Shown here in pieces: positions 33,878 to 45,918 of a stretch of 64,000 bases of DNA. Positions within the stretch are counted from its first letter, which is position 1. The number at the start of each line of letters is the position of its first letter. Origin of the DNA: Ypsolopha sequella (Eukaryota; Arthropoda; Insecta; Lepidoptera; Ypsolophidae); NCBI GenBank assembly GCA_934047225.1, contig OW204005.1, positions 21,894,396 to 21,958,395 of the forward strand, in the 5' to 3' direction. Both the position numbers and the translations under genes were made by a program. The notes under the pieces were generated by a model. It made no database searches. It worked only from the letters and a program-made list of their open reading frames with translations, and was not told the DNA's origin.

Positions 33878-34024
33878 CTATAGCTTGTGCAGTCAAAGAA
33901 GTCCCGTGAGTTACGACATTTTAGTTCGTAATCCAACATGATAAGGTGTCCTTTCTGGCCTAAGTAGATTGTCTAAGACGTGTTTGTCCTTACTGCCTAA
34001 GTTAGATATTAGCCTTTGTTGCTA

Positions 34025-34190
34025 CGGTTACATACATACATACATATACTCACGCCTGTCTCCCAGATGGGTAGACAGAGACCACAGTTTTTAATTTGCT
34101 ACGATCCAGGCACACCTCTTTCGCCTCTTCCACATCCATCAATCTAGTCATATAAGCTCATCTATTCCGGGTACTTTTGACTTGGCCCTT
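34025..34190 (-). pseudogene. LINE 3' end, minus strand
   Basis: TATACTCACGCCTGTCTCCC, then GACAGAGACCACAGTT and CTACGATCC, is the reverse of the 3' end at 719-1078, preceded by ACAT repeats (34028-34046, its tail). Only the last ~50 codons are represented and they are broken. Confidence 0.7.
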
Positions 34191-35491
34191 GCTACGGTTA
34201 TGTTAAATTTAGCCCCATTTGTAATTGAAAGTTGAAAGGTAGTATTTTTACTTTTTGTTTCCCTTCCTTAAGAGCGCACCGAGCTTTTTACACAGTCAAA
34301 AACATTTTTATAACCCTTGTTTGAAGTAGTAAACAATTAAATTAAAATCTAGGGAAATATATTGGTATTATTGGGGCTATATACTAGACTGCATACACGA
34401 TGGAAACACAATTTGATAAAGTTGGCTCGATGGAACAAATTCGCAAATTTACCTCTTTTCGAGTATTTTTTTCCTCTATTTCCCTACTTTTTTATATAAA
34501 TAAGTAATTTCATATTATGATTTATTTACTAAAATAAAGTTCATAGATGACTGGAGCGTTTATACACGATGGTTTTTATTTAAGAACAATATAATGAAAA
34601 AAAAACAACGAAAAACGTTGAAAAAGTGCAAAAGTTTGGTTATTATCTTTACTCTTTACAAAGGCAAACACTCGGTGCGCCCTTAACCCCTAACTACCTG
34701 ACGTCGGTCTCAAAGACTCTAGCGGCTTTTGTTTTCCAATTTCTTCGGCCAACGTAAGCCATAGGAATCTGTGCGTCTATGTACCTTTTCATTGATGCCT
34801 TGCAAGCACTTGTCAGGTATATACTTGCGCGAATCCGCTGTAGGTAATTAAAAAAAGATTGCAAGTCGGCATTTTCTCTATGTAAATCATCATTTTTACC
34901 TCACATTGATTGAACTAACAATTTAGAAGTGATTTTTATTTTGTGTATATTGTTACTCAGTTATTTAAGTAACATTGTATTTTATTGTTTTTAATTAAAC
35001 GATATGGATCTTGAAATATGTACATGAATAAAAATAATATTTGTTTTAACTAGTTACTAAGGTTCTTGACATTTGATAAGCGGTCTCTATGACCGCAGGT
35101 AGGTGGTTATGTGAAAAAATAAGGGGTAGGTAGTTACGGGTTAACTCCAAACATCTAAGTAAGTTCAAATAAGGGGTCATATACATCTATGGATTTCTGA
35201 ATAACTCCTAAATGCGACACTTTAACCGATCGGTTGACTCGGCCGACCTTGACTCTTTTTATACATATACTGTCCTTACATAAATCAGTTAAATTTAAAG
35301 ATCAGAAGAAAACTCAAATAGTTATTGATTAACACCAGTTTTCATGTTTTCTTACTTTTTTATATTTGATGCTAGCTAAGATCATGAATATAAAATTTCA
35401 AGCGATTTTGTTGTGGTAGGTTCATACGGAAAATAATTATATTAATAATTAATTAATAATAATAATAATGAGAACTATAAATAGACATTAT
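34191..35491. other. No gene seen
   Basis: AT-rich; (AAT)n at 35447-35469. Nothing recognised. Confidence 0.5.
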
Positions 35492-35620
35492 TAAGGAGCT
35501 CCTCACATCCAGATTTACTTTTTTTTCTGCGTTTCTATACTGCAATGTTATAAGGTTAATTTGTATCTCCTTGCGATAAATGAATCGCCAAGTAATAATA
35601 AACATAGAAATTTATTTATA
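35492..35620 (+). mobile_element. Repeat H copy 2, tail half only
   Basis: GGAGCTCCTCACATCCAGAT to AAACATAGAAATTTATT; the tRNA-like head is missing. Confidence 0.75.
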
Positions 35621-35649
35621 TAATTCTGTTAATAGATAGACAGTAAATA

Positions 35650-35981
35650 TTAAGAGGCTATGCGAATTTTATTTTTGTCACTGCCATATATCTTATATAA
35701 ACTAAAATTGCTGGCAAAGTTTCCAAAATCAAAACTTTAGATATTGTTGAAATATATCTAATAAAATTAATACGTTCAGAACATGGCTCCTATTCATCAA
35801 ATGAGGAGAAAATGTGTGTTTAAAGACCTCATTTCAAAAATTATTTCAATCGAGAATAAAAATCCAAACATATAATTTAAAAGTCAAAATGCATATACCA
35901 GAAATTTATTACAATTTTCCGTGTATTTCATGATATACACAGAGAAGAAGCAACCGTATTTTCTTTTTCATATCGCCTTAA
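35650..35981 (-). mobile_element. Family C copy 4
   Basis: TTAAGAGGCTATGCGAATTT to CATATCGCCTTAA; TTAA at both ends. Shorter than copy 1 because the CCGCCCCTCTCGCACT part is deleted. Confidence 0.8.
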
Positions 35982-36280
35982 ATAAAATCACTTTCTTAAC
36001 TGATCATACTACAGAACTTTCCTAAAAAACGTCAGTGTGATCAGTGCATTCAGAAGAGAATTCCCTAAGAGAAAAAAACCTATTGTCAAAATACTTAGAG
36101 TGTCACCTTTGAGAGAGGAGAGAAAAGAAGGTTTTCGCTATACATTTATATATCTTTAAAAAAAAGGGAAGGTTTAACTTTAATTCCACTTATACTAATA
36201 TTCATACATACGTGATTATTTCGTGAGGCGCTTTGCAACGTCGCAACATCGTCGCGGAAGTATCTTCACTCGCATAGAAG
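35982..36280. other. No gene seen
   Basis: Nothing recognised. Confidence 0.5.
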
Positions 36281-36375
36281 GCAGCCTGAATCTGTTGAAA
36301 CGGTCGGCTATCCCGATCAAAAATAGTTATCGAGGTATGATCCGTTTTGCAATAATCATCTTTTATCCTCAAGTT
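36281..36375. repeat. Family O copy 3, diverged half
   Basis: GCAGCCTGAATCTGTTGAAA, CGGTCGGCTATCCCGATC and TATCCTCAAGTTTCATTC follow the right half of 47494-47567 and its flank at about 75-80% by eye. Confidence 0.5.
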
Positions 36376-37739
36376 TCATTCAATTCGATAATTCATACAT
36401 ACTTCCAACCGAGATTCTCTACTTCGGTCCTCTATTATAGTGTTTCTCATCTATAAACCGTGCGAATTAACCACAATCCACAGCTGCAAACAGCACTTTG
36501 AACTTGTCTAAGTTACAAGAATAGACCGCCGGCTCAGCGCCTTATTTAGCCAGCTAGGTGCTAAGACTCTGTCCATTATTCATCGCACAGCTCTTCGGCC
36601 AGTTGCATTCCTAGTACTTGCATTGTTTGCATTTAGTAGGAGCTGGCATGAGAAAAAACTGTGCGAGTGTAACTCACGCACGTGCACTGTGATCAAAAAA
36701 TATTGTGAATATTTTAGATTTTAATTTCAATATAAAAAATCTGTCGTTCAGTTCAAAATACCTACAAAATTTTAAATTATCACCTAGCTAGCGCTGAACT
36801 CTGAATCTTTAGACCCGAGTTCTATGAGTTTTTCGGAAAGTGGAGCCAGTTGCGATTCCTGATTTTATTCTTACGAATATCTTCGGTGGAGGGGCAGCGA
36901 AGTGGCACATAGTATGCTTCCTTCGAATTTTTTCGATAAAGGTACCCATGATCGTCTTCCAGAGCAGGAGGCAACTAACCACAAATCTTCATCTGCTAAG
37001 ACTTCAATTTATATTGAGTCGTAAATTGCTTGTTGTAAAAACAACCATTTTTTAAAATAACGATACCTGCCTTATCACTGTCGTTATATGTATATATGTA
37101 TATTCATATAATGCTACATGCGTTAATTCATTTATGTATAACAAACTATACGAAGTTACCTACTCCTGATTTAACCCCTAAGCTACTAGGGTAACAAGGG
37201 TGGCTTAGTGTATTGATTACTAATAATAACAATCGATTCACCGTATATCTCACGCCTGCCTCATAGAGGGATATTTCCTTCAGTTACGATATTATCAATT
37301 CAATACCTACATATCTCTTTGCTCTTCTTTAATATTTGACTATTTATTACAATTGGGTGAACCCAAATACAATAATTATTAGATTTTGTAGTTTTAATAT
37401 TTTGCTGTACTAAACTTTTCCAACACCTCACTTTGATAATGCTTCTAATAAAGAGTGCTTACGTATTTTCCCGGCACCAAAATTAGCAAAATAGTTAGCT
37501 ACTAGGGTCCAAGAAAAGTCCATTAGGTGAGCTCATTACCACATTAACATCAGGATATGATAACTGATAACAGCCTGTCACATAACGCAACTTACTCCCT
37601 AATTCTATCTTCGTTCCCAATTTATGTCTGTCACTTCTGGTGCCTTGGTCGGCGCGGGTAAAAATATTGTTTTTACTTATCCTCGGGGGGTGAGATGGGG
37701 GTTAGATGGGGGTTTAGCCCCCAGTAGGGGGTTTGGCGT
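36376..37739. other. No gene seen
   Basis: Apparently unique. CTGGGGGCTAAACCCC-like G/C palindromes occur at 37690-37730. No coding support. Confidence 0.4.
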
Positions 37740-37850
37740 AATTACTTGAGCAGCCAGACAGGTCTCGGTTCTGGAGAAGGTCTCGACTGGGGCGGTGCGG
37801 GAATCGAACCCGTTTCACCCGCACGTGGGTCGGATGCCGCGTGCATTTTT
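37740..37850 (-). repeat. tRNA-derived SINE fragment
   Basis: On the minus strand, GGGTGAAACGGGTTCGATTC + CCGCACCGCCCC forms a tRNA T arm with a pol III B box (GGTTCGATTCC). No A box or full cloverleaf is present, so it is a SINE remnant rather than a tRNA gene. Confidence 0.45.
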
Positions 37851-37989
37851 GTTTTAGGCGGGTGGGTAGATCGATGAATAGGGTAATTGCTCTGGGGATG
37901 CTTTTGTTATTTATTCAAAACTTCCTGTTTTTCTTTTCTTTAAGTTGCTTTGTAGAAAATAAAATTAATAAAATACTGTCAATTCTTAT

Positions 37990-38045
37990 TCGACTGACAA
38001 CGACTTTAAGTGGGTCGAAATGTGTAGGAACTTTCACTTTAAGTT
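37990..38045 (+). repeat. Diverged copy of repeat L
   Basis: ATTCGACTGACAACGACTTT then GTGGGTCGAAATGTG parallels the L sequence at 20962 and 6475, with a weakened stem. The hammerhead core residues are not conserved (CTGACAA). Confidence 0.45.
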
Positions 38046-39784
38046 GACATAGCCAAATTCATCTGTGAAATTCGCAAAATGAAATTTGTTGTTCTTTGAG
38101 AACAAAAAAAAAATTCCTATTTCGCAAACTGTGTAATTGTACTTTTACTGATCTATTGAATTGATAAGGTGAATTAAAGTTATAGGACAAAAGTTGTTCA
38201 GTACGATCAGTGGAGAATGTGGTTTAGGGTGCATATAAAGTCAGATTGAGCACCTTATTTTGTATCAATCAAAACTGAACTCTATGACGTTTCCTTTTAG
38301 TTTAAAATAGCGAGAAGCTGAGCTGTGGCTGTTACGACCACCAAGAAACACACGCTGACGAAAAATTTTGTCTTTATTTAAGAACTCTGCTTCTAGATGA
38401 AGTTATTAAAATATTCTAAGAAAAATAGACGAGGTCATTATTCACTTATTTAAACACAAATTTCAAGGCTGTATGATTCAAGAACGGCCCTTTAACACTG
38501 GAAAAACATGCATTTTAGAGGTAACTTTAAAATTTTTTTCTTTCAAGCGATCTTAAAGATTTTTAATTAAAGATCAGCCATATCGTCTACTATCTATATT
38601 ATTTTTATTGAACCGATTGACTAAGTTACACAATGTGAAATGGTCATTTGAAGTTGTGCATCTGACCTTAAGCTCTGAACACTTAAGTTTCGAAGCAGGC
38701 TACTTACCAGTATCACTGGTATATAATTGTAGCTGATATGAAGGAAAGTTAATAGCAGTGGGTAAAACGAACTAACTACCTTGGTACCTATATTACCTCG
38801 AGAAATTCGGCAAAATACCCTGGGGACTAAATAAAAACGAAGTTTGTTTGTTTGTTACTTAGGTCTCGATAACTTATTGACCTAAAACTTTCACGTATAC
38901 AAGGTGGCTCGAGGAGATGGGAAAATGGAGAAAGATTCACAGTAACTTTAAGCAACAGAGAGAAACGCTGGATCCTTGGCATGATCTTACTGTGGTCTAT
39001 TTTTTTTGCAATGATGAGAATTAAAAGGGTTAAAGAGACTCGTCATCGATTTTGGAGAAAAATATCAGATTTTGTTTTGTTTTGTGTTGACCAATGATTT
39101 ACGTGCTACTTTATATATATATTTTTTTTTTGTTGCTTCTTAAATTTTTCATCATTTGAATCGATGGTAAAGGTGTATTATAATGTAACAACGCCCTGGT
39201 AGTCGTGGGACTACCGGCAGACATGGAATCATGGGCAGACTTGGGCGATGACGGGGTTCGTCAATCTTCCAATGGTTGCCATTTTCTAAGTTCTCGGCCA
39301 ATTTATTTGGTTTTAGTCTCAAACGATAGGCCTGTTAACGTTCTACATATAATTTTGACATTTGTTGGTTTGAAATTTTCGGTTCGAGTTTTATTGTGCT
39401 TTTTAGGTCATTTTTGAGTTCAAATGTAGTTATTATTTTTGTGAGTGCTTCTGGTATTCAAAATTGTGAGGATTACAACGTATTTTGTATTTTTGCAATC
39501 GAACTTGTAGTTTCCGAGATATTTAAGTTTTAGTGGAGTAACTTGGAAATTTTCGGTGCAAAAACATTCTCACGCAGACAAAGCCTGGAGCCGACTGAAG
39601 TCAGTTGTCAAAATTTTGAGTACTATTGGTGGAAGGGAGCCGTCTGACTCGATCACCTGACACCTGGTTTGCTGGGATTGTTTGAGCGGTTCGTGAGATA
39701 GTGGTATGCCAAAAGTAAATTGAAACATAATGGTCGATTTTCGCTAAACCTGTGAGTAAGACATTGGATTCTTCTTCTTCTTTT
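38046..39784. other. No gene seen
   Basis: 38050-38090 (CAAATTCATCTGTGAAATTCG...) resembles part of family J. Otherwise nothing recognised. Confidence 0.45.
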
Positions 39785-39880
39785 TCTAAATTCTTTATTG
39801 CACAATACACAGTTTAATGTACAACAGGTGGATTTAATGCCAGAAGCATTTTCTCCCAGTCAACTCGACAGAAAGTACAA
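39785..39880 (-). mobile_element. LINE 3' end, minus strand
   Basis: The reverse complement reads GGCATTAAATCCACCTGTTG then TGTGCAATAAAGAATTT, the lepidopteran LINE 3' terminus, with an A-rich tail at 39770-39786. Confidence 0.65.
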
Positions 39881-40108
39881 GATAGTTCCAGAGGCAGGTG
39901 TGCAAAAAAGCTTTACAATTTAAAATTTTAAACAAGAAATAAAACATAAAGAATCCTTTATGTACTGATAGATAAGTTTTGTAATTAAATACTAATAATA
40001 TAAAAAGTAACTTCAGAAAAAAAATATAGATATAAATATATGTATTCCATTTCAAGAAAAGTATTAAAAATAAAGCTGTCTTGTTTGACTCTGCCCAGCT
40101 TCTGTAAC

Positions 40109-40172
40109 AGGATAACTATAGCAGTTATTTATAGCTGGGATAACTATAGCAGTTATTTATAGCTGGGATAAC
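40109..40172 (+). repeat. 28-bp tandem repeat, ~2.3 copies
   Basis: GATAACTATAGCAGTTATTT + ATAGCTGG is repeated twice exactly and begins a third time. Each unit has an inverted core (ATAACTATAGCAGTTAT). Confidence 0.9.
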
Positions 40173-40620
40173 CTTGCCAGGTCTTGCATATTCGGTCTCA
40201 AGTAGAGTGGAGTGCCTATAGCGTGGGTAGGGTTACCATGGCAGCGGCACAGTATAACTACTTCCAGAGTTCCAGTGGTCTGACGCCTTTGATCTCGATT
40301 GAATGAAATGCCGACACTACAGCGTCTGGCAGATGCTTGCGCTAGGGTTGTGACAAAATTACGTCGTGACATGTGTTTGTAAAATAAACAAAAAAGAGAG
40401 AGGGAAATGTTGTGAAAAAATTTGGCACCTTACCTTGCCTCCAATTAATTCTTTAAAAAAAAAACAGTTTAACACTTGGCCTTGGCCCTGACCACTTACC
40501 AAGTATCCAGTATGAATTTGGCTATATAAACAAAAGTCAACTTTTATTATCCTTATATTTAGCTACTCAAGTTCTCCCTGTACCCCCGCACCGTATGATA
40601 GTTGTGTATGGATATCTTAT

Positions 40621-41116
40621 AGAATAGAATAGAATAGAATAGCTTTATTTGGTATATCCACATCTTTACTTAAAACTAACAACTAGAGACTAATAAATAA
40701 TATACTCAGAATGTGTCATGAGCATGGCTATCGCGTTGACGCTGATTTTCAGTGGATGCCTGTACAAGGTGACTTTTTGATCATCGTCCAAATTCATACT
40801 GAAAGCTTGATAAGTGATCAGTATCTTGGATCAGTAACAATTTTTGTGAAATTCGTTAAATGAAATTTCGGCTTCCCATAGAAATTCAGTTCCAGTCCCG
40901 AGTGAATCACTATTTGGAGTCGAAATTTCATTTTACGAATTTCACCTAAATTGTTATTGATCATATTAAGCCACCAGTATGAATTTGGACGATGATCAAA
41001 AAGTCACCTTGTATATGTCATAAGTATACCTATATTAAAAATGAAAGAATAAGTAAAATTTTCAATTATAAGTTTGACAGAACACAACTAATCACATCTA
41101 GACTATTTGACAATAG
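40621..41116 (-). mobile_element. Family K copy 2, carrying J
   Basis: The tail (AGAATAGAATAGAATAG) is at the left, so K lies on the minus strand. J copy 2 is inserted at the position that is uninterrupted in K copy 1. Confidence 0.8.
40763..41015. mobile_element. Foldback MITE J copy 2
   Basis: TACAAGGTGACTTTTTGATC to GATCAAAAAGTCACCTTGTA, near full-length inverted repeat, nested in K. Confidence 0.9.
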
Positions 41117-41509
41117 TCTTCGTCGTTCGTCGCACTACTGTGTGTTTATTACACTGTGGCAGCGACGTATCCAAACACTTGTCAGTAAATTCACTTTTTG
41201 CCGTTAAGAGAGGTTTACCTTAATTACTCTTTTTGTTTTCCTTTTTGTACACATTGAAATTACCACTTATTGTCACTTACCATTCATATAATGAAAAACA
41301 AAAATATAAAAAGTTTAAATACTTACCTCTATTCTACTGCTAGATGAATCACTAAATGCAGAAAGGGCACATCAACACATTTAATTTTTTTCAGGAGAGG
41401 CAAAACACTGAATAGCATACGATTTTTTCGCCCTAAAAACAAAAAATAAACAAAATGGCATCGATTCGGCACAACACGTCTTAACTTATTTGATAGGACT
41501 AACCTTATT
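41117..41509. other. No gene seen
   Basis: Nothing recognised. Confidence 0.5.
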
Positions 41510-41937
41510 TTAAGGCGCTACGAAAAAAAAATCGACACTTTAAGAACTTGCATATCTACTTCAGTAAATAATGTATTATTTTGATAAAATAGTACATTAT
41601 TTTTGGACTTTTTTTCTAGGGACCTGTAAAAACAGAAACGCAAAATTTGAGAAATTCGGCTCGATAGAAATATTTATTGAAATGAGGTCTTTTTCGACAC
41701 CAATTCTCCTGGTCTGACAATTTAGAATGACATATGGACTGCAATTACATTTTATTAGATGTGTTTTAACGGTATTTAGGACCTGGTTAAACGAAATTTT
41801 GATAGCATCTTTAGTACATTTTAAATTAATAAAAAACCGACTTTTTGCTGCTTTTCCACGAATCCGTCCCTCTTGCACTGACGGTTTTTTCGCATATGGA
41901 GTAACAGGGATTCTTAAACTTTTACATATCGCCTTAA
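41510..41937 (-). mobile_element. Family B copy 3 (without D)
   Basis: TTAAGGCGCTACGAAAAAAA to ACTTTTACATATCGCCTTAA, 428 bp, unoccupied D site (AGGACCTGGTTAAAC). Confidence 0.85.
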
Positions 41938-42814
41938 GCGTCCTGTCTTTTTCTTTCTTTATCGAAAAGACAAGGACAGAACGCTTAACTTAAGTTAAGT
42001 CTGGTCAAATATGTTAAGGTACCAATAGCTTTTGTAAAATTACAGCATATGTATCATAAAAACTGAAACATTTTTAAAAACTGTAATATTAAGGTGTTTT
42101 GAAAAAAAAATTGTTTCCTTTATGTAAAGAATGTATGTCCATGATAAGCTTTTCTATTTTTATCAAGAAAATGTATGTAAAAGTCATCAAATATAAGTAG
42201 GCCAGACAAAAATTTCATTTTTGAATGGATCTAATATTAATGAATTCATTGCATAAAGGGCTCAAGTAACATGTCATAATCAACTGCCAATAAAATCATA
42301 TTTAGAACTATGCTACTTGTGCCGTTTTTTCTCTTAATATGCAAACATTCTATTTCTGCAAAAAGTGAATTTCAAGAAAATATGCTGATGTGCCCTTTCT
42401 GCATTTAGGTATTCAGGTATAATAGGCTCCTGCCGTAGTCTGGGCACAATTTAAATATATAGGTAGTTTGCCCTAATCACCAACTTGTAGGTGAGTTGGA
42501 TCTCAATACTCGTTAGTTAGCGACTGCGTAAAATATATTGTATAAGATATTCTAGTTCCTCACGTAAACCACTAGGGGCGCTGTACAATTGCCCATATTA
42601 ATATTTTAAGCTGTCGCTAGCAGGTATCGAGGCCTAAACATATGGTAATAAGTCCCACGGTTTAAGCCATTTTCATCTTTATTTTATAACAATGAGTACT
42701 TTGATTGGAGAGATGTCTCGTGAAAGGAAGCGGTGAACGCAGCTCTGAACTTATCTCACTGACAAAGCTGCTACTCGTCGATGGTATGACAACGGGAAGG
42801 TTCTTCCCTAAATG
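41938..42814. other. No gene seen
   Basis: AGCGTCCTGTC at 41936 is mirrored by GACAGAACGCTT at 41973 (small hairpin). Otherwise nothing recognised. Confidence 0.45.
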
Positions 42815-43148
42815 TAAACCATGATAGAAATAAATTTCTATGTTTGAACACTTGGCGATTAATCCATCGCAAGGAGATATAAATTAACATTATATCATTG
42901 CAGTATAGAAACGCAGAAAGAAAAGTAAATCTGGATGTGATCTTTATGGTGGAGCATAGAGATTGCTAGAGCAATCGCCTGGTAAGCGAGAGGTCCCGGG
43001 TTCGGATCCCGGTTCAGAGCTCCTCACATCCAGATTTACTTATTTTTCTGCGTTTCTATACTGCAATGGTATAATGTTAATTTATATCTCCTTGCGATGC
43101 ATAAATCGCCAAGTGTTCAAACATAGAAATTTATTTCTATCATGGTTT
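42815..43148. mobile_element. Foldback form of repeat H, tRNA-like loop
   Basis: Arms 42815-42940 and 43024-43148 are inverted copies of the H tail (AAACCATGATAGAAATAAAT ... CTGGATGTGA). The 83-bp centre holds a tRNA-like piece: TTGCTAGAGCAATCGCC, AAGCGAGAGGTCCCGGGTTC and GGATCCCGGTTC, with a B box. It is therefore either two H units fused head to head or a foldback transposon that took up a tRNA-like sequence. Confidence 0.85.
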
Positions 43149-43207
43149 CGATAAGAGTAATGTGTATTCTTGGGAAAGCACATCGGTAAATACACGAGTT
43201 GTGTTGA

Positions 43208-43345
43208 GACCTGGATAGCTCAGTTGGTAGAGCAATCGCCCGGTAAGCGAGAGGTCCCGGGTTCGTATACCGGTTCAGAGCTCCTCATATCCAGATTTAC
43301 TTTTCTGTTTGCGTTTCTATACTGCAATGATATAATGTTAATCTA
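43208..43345 (+). mobile_element. tRNA-derived SINE H copy 4, with full head
   Basis: GATAGCTCAGTTGGTAGAGC is a pol III A box/D arm, and GGTCCCGGGTTCGTATACC a near-consensus B box/T arm. The tail GAGCTCCTCATATCCAGATT follows, then stops at ATATAATGTTAAT. The anticodon region (TCGC CCGGTAA GCGA) has C instead of T at position 33, and the acceptor ends do not pair, so this is a SINE head, not a tRNA gene. Confidence 0.75.
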
Positions 43346-44089
43346 AATTTAAAAGGACCTGCGTAGTTCACCTTGCTGGTGAACAAATGACGATCTAGCG
43401 TGATCTTCCTTTCACTATAGAAATGCAAATATTATGTATTTTTTTCTACAAAGGTGAATATCTTATTCAAAATCACCATCAATACAAGAGGCACGAAAAT
43501 TTTCGAAAAGGTTTTCAACGTTATATATAACCCTAGTCCTGACCGCAACTCCCCAGGGTTCCGTAAGTAGGAGACGGCTTTGTGAAATTCGCGACGCTTT
43601 TCGACGCCGAGACGACCCCCTTTCGGAGTTTTGTCCAAACTGATCATTTGTATTCCAGTCGGGTATTATTTTTGTGAAAGTGAAAGTGAGTGAAGGTGAA
43701 ACTTATTTATTCGCCGCAAAACTTAAAAAAAAGAAAAAATAGTACAACTTGCAGAATAAATAATGGCAAAAACTGGCAAGCTCAGCAAATGCTACAAGTT
43801 GAAAGCAAGATTTTCAGCGCTGATTTTCGGTTTGCTCCCTTTTAAAACGTAAAAAACAAAATACAATGGCAAGTAGGATTAAAAAATATATATATTCCTA
43901 CATTATACAATTGCTGATATTATATCAAATCTTTATTTAATTAACAATAAAATTACTGATTAATTTGATAATATTCAAATATATCTCTAAAGCTACATAT
44001 CGTATCCAATAGATTCACGGTTGATCATTAATTATTTAGAGTGAAACATACAATAAACAAAAGGTAATTTCATGATGATATACAGTACA
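43346..44089. other. No gene seen
   Basis: Apparently unique; the minus frame at 43432-43647 has no family features. Confidence 0.45.
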
Positions 44090-44345
44090 TACAGGATGTT
44101 AAAATGAAGTTGCGTAAGCCGGAAACTGGCGATAGTCCTCGTCCATACAAACAACTTTTACTATATAACCAACCCTCGAATCACGAAAAAAAAAATCTGC
44201 TGTTCCATAGAAAAGTAACCCGACCAAAATGTATGAAACTGATTTTTTTCCTCAATTTCTCGATTTTTTTCACGGAATGTTGTTCGTATGGGTGACTACT
44301 ATCGCCACTTTTCAGCTTCCGCCTCTTCATCTTAACAACCTGTAT
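44090..44345. mobile_element. MITE family W copy 1
   Basis: 256 bp between TACAGGATGTTAAAATGAAG and TTCATCTTAACAACCTGTA, i.e. inverted ends of ~45 bp (GCGTAAGCCGGAAACTGGCG mirrored by CGCCACTTTTCAGCTTCCGC). TA at each border suits a Tc1/mariner-type target. Other copies: 60264-60440 and 20474-20655. Confidence 0.8.
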
Positions 44346-44367
44346 ACAGAAGATATACTCTTATCGG

Positions 44368-44505
44368 AACTATGATAGAAATATTTTTTTATGTTTGAAC
44401 ACTTGGCGATTTATCCATCGCAAGCGAGAGGTTCCGGGTTCGAATCCCGGTTAAAAGCTCCTCACATCCAGATTTACTTTTATTTCTGCGTTTCTTCACT
44501 GCACT
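44368..44505 (+). mobile_element. Repeat H copy 5, internally deleted
   Basis: The outermost left arm (TATGATAGAAAT...CGATTTATCCATCGCA) joins directly to the tRNA-like T arm (GCGAGAGGTTCCGGGTTCGA) and the normal tail. It shows that copies with two arms around the tRNA-like centre exist beyond 42815-43148. Confidence 0.8.
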
Positions 44506-44524
44506 GATATACTTTTAATATACT

Positions 44525-44885
44525 GTTATACTGCAAAATGCTGATCACTTCACCATGATCAGCTAAGATATAATATATGCGTCGAGGTCGGCGCCACCTC
44601 CCCGTTCATAACTCAAGAGATAAATCCAGAACGCGTTGGAAGTACTCTCCATGCTCTGGTAACGGTACTAGGGTATTATTAAGAGTCACATAAATGTGGT
44701 GAAGAGTTATTTATACAGAAAAATACTGATGACGTCATCATGATCAGCTAAGACACATATATGCGTCGAGGTTGGCGCCACCTCCCCGTTCATAACTCGA
44801 GTATCTGAGAGATAAATCCAGAACGCGTTGGAAGTACTCTACACGCTCTGGTGAGGGTACTAGGATATTATGGAGTCATGTTGTT
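44525..44885 (+). repeat. Tandem duplication R, ~195-bp period
   Basis: TGATCAGCTAAGA, ATATGCGTCGAGGT(C/T)GGCGC, CACCTCCCCGTTCATAACTC and AGAACGCGTTGGAAGTACTC occur twice (44532-44690 and 44722-44880), the second with a 10-bp insertion. No coding frame is conserved. Confidence 0.85.
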
Positions 44886-45070
44886 ACCTAAATTCTTGTG
44901 TACCATAAAATGTAGGCACTAAAAAGACAAACCAACATCTACAATTACTATCACGTCACGTGAACTTGGGATTAGATTTCATGTTTTGGGAGTTTCGTGA
45001 AAAAACGACAGAAGTCATACAAACATACTCACCCCTATAGAGGTAGTGTGAGAGGTAGGCAGAGATCACA
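44886..45070. other. No gene seen
   Basis: ACTCACCCCTATAGAGGTAG...GGCAGAGATCAC at 45028 may be a minus-strand LINE tail scrap. Confidence 0.35.
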
Positions 45071-45490
45071 TAATAGGTTTTTACGAAATTGCCGAAATTT
45101 TCTTACACATTCATGAGTTCATGATTCCTGTAATTCAATAGCTATTTCAATTATTTATTTTTTGTTTGAAAGTTGATTTTAAGGTTTTACATATACGTAT
45201 TAAATTTTGTTTTTATTTCCAGTTTGATTAAAAAATGAAATCTTCAAAAACAGTTCGTCCTAAATGCCATCCATTTCCATGATAGGATTCGTAATAATTT
45301 TTTACGGCTGACACTTTTCAAAAATTAAATCAATGTTGCTATTAGCTTAATGTTGTCTCATTCATGCACATAAGAAACTACATATTTGGATTTGTCACTC
45401 CTAAAAAAAAATGCAAAAATGTTACTAGTGAAAATTGAGTTTCCTTCAAATTCTATATAGAAAACGGTAATTTCATATGTAAAGACCTAA
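45071..45490 (-). mobile_element. Family N copy 2
   Basis: Reverse of 48564-48987; ends TTTCATATGTAAAGACCTAA and directly abuts family G copy 2. Confidence 0.8.
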
Positions 45491-45857
45491 CAGGTGGTAG
45501 AGCTGATGCCGGCCTCGACTGTGGAGGTACCACCATCTTACTTGGAGACCCCCTCAAAGTTATTCGGGGGAGAGTAAGAGGACAGCTCACATGCAAAAAA
45601 CCAGGAGGCCCACCATGCTTGGGACCGATGGATGGCGGTATATCTATCCCTAATAGCCGGGCCTTATATGGAACAGACTAGTGACGGGCAGCGGCGTCAC
45701 TAGTGTGAGGATTCCGGCACCGCGCTCACAAACCCGCCTGCCCAGCGTGTGTGAGTATGGGCAATTCTTCCAGGATGACCGCCGGCAGTGGCAAAGTCCT
45801 GGAAAGGCTTATGTCCAGCAGTGGACGAACTAGGCTGATGGATGGATGGATGGATGG
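45491..45857 (+). mobile_element. Family G copy 2
   Basis: AGGTGGTAGAGCTGATGCCG to GATGGATGGATGGATGG; plus orientation with the GATG tail at the right. Confidence 0.75.
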
Positions 45858-45886
45858 ACCTTATATGAAGTCAATCATGAAAGGAT

Positions 45887-45918
45887 ATCCACACGGGCGA
45901 AGCCCGCGGCTTTTAGTA
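45887..45918 (+). mobile_element. Possible Helitron 3' end scrap
   Basis: CCACACGGGCGAAGCCCGCG followed by GCTTTTAGT resembles the Lep1-type 3' terminus (G/C hairpin, then a CTAG-like end), but the CTRR end is not intact and no 5' end is seen. Confidence 0.35.

Noticed and set aside
33412..33891. Clean 8-bp target duplication for the hAT element at 33.4 kb
   Set aside because: The best match (7 of 8) lies 6 bp outside the terminal repeat end; left as uncertain.
43208..43282. tRNA gene at 43.2 kb
   Set aside because: A and B boxes are good but the anticodon loop lacks T33 and acceptor ends do not pair; the same sequence continues into the repeat H tail, so it is a SINE head.
44400..44455. 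tRNA gene at 44.4 kb
   Set aside because: Only the T arm is present, joined to a repeat H arm.
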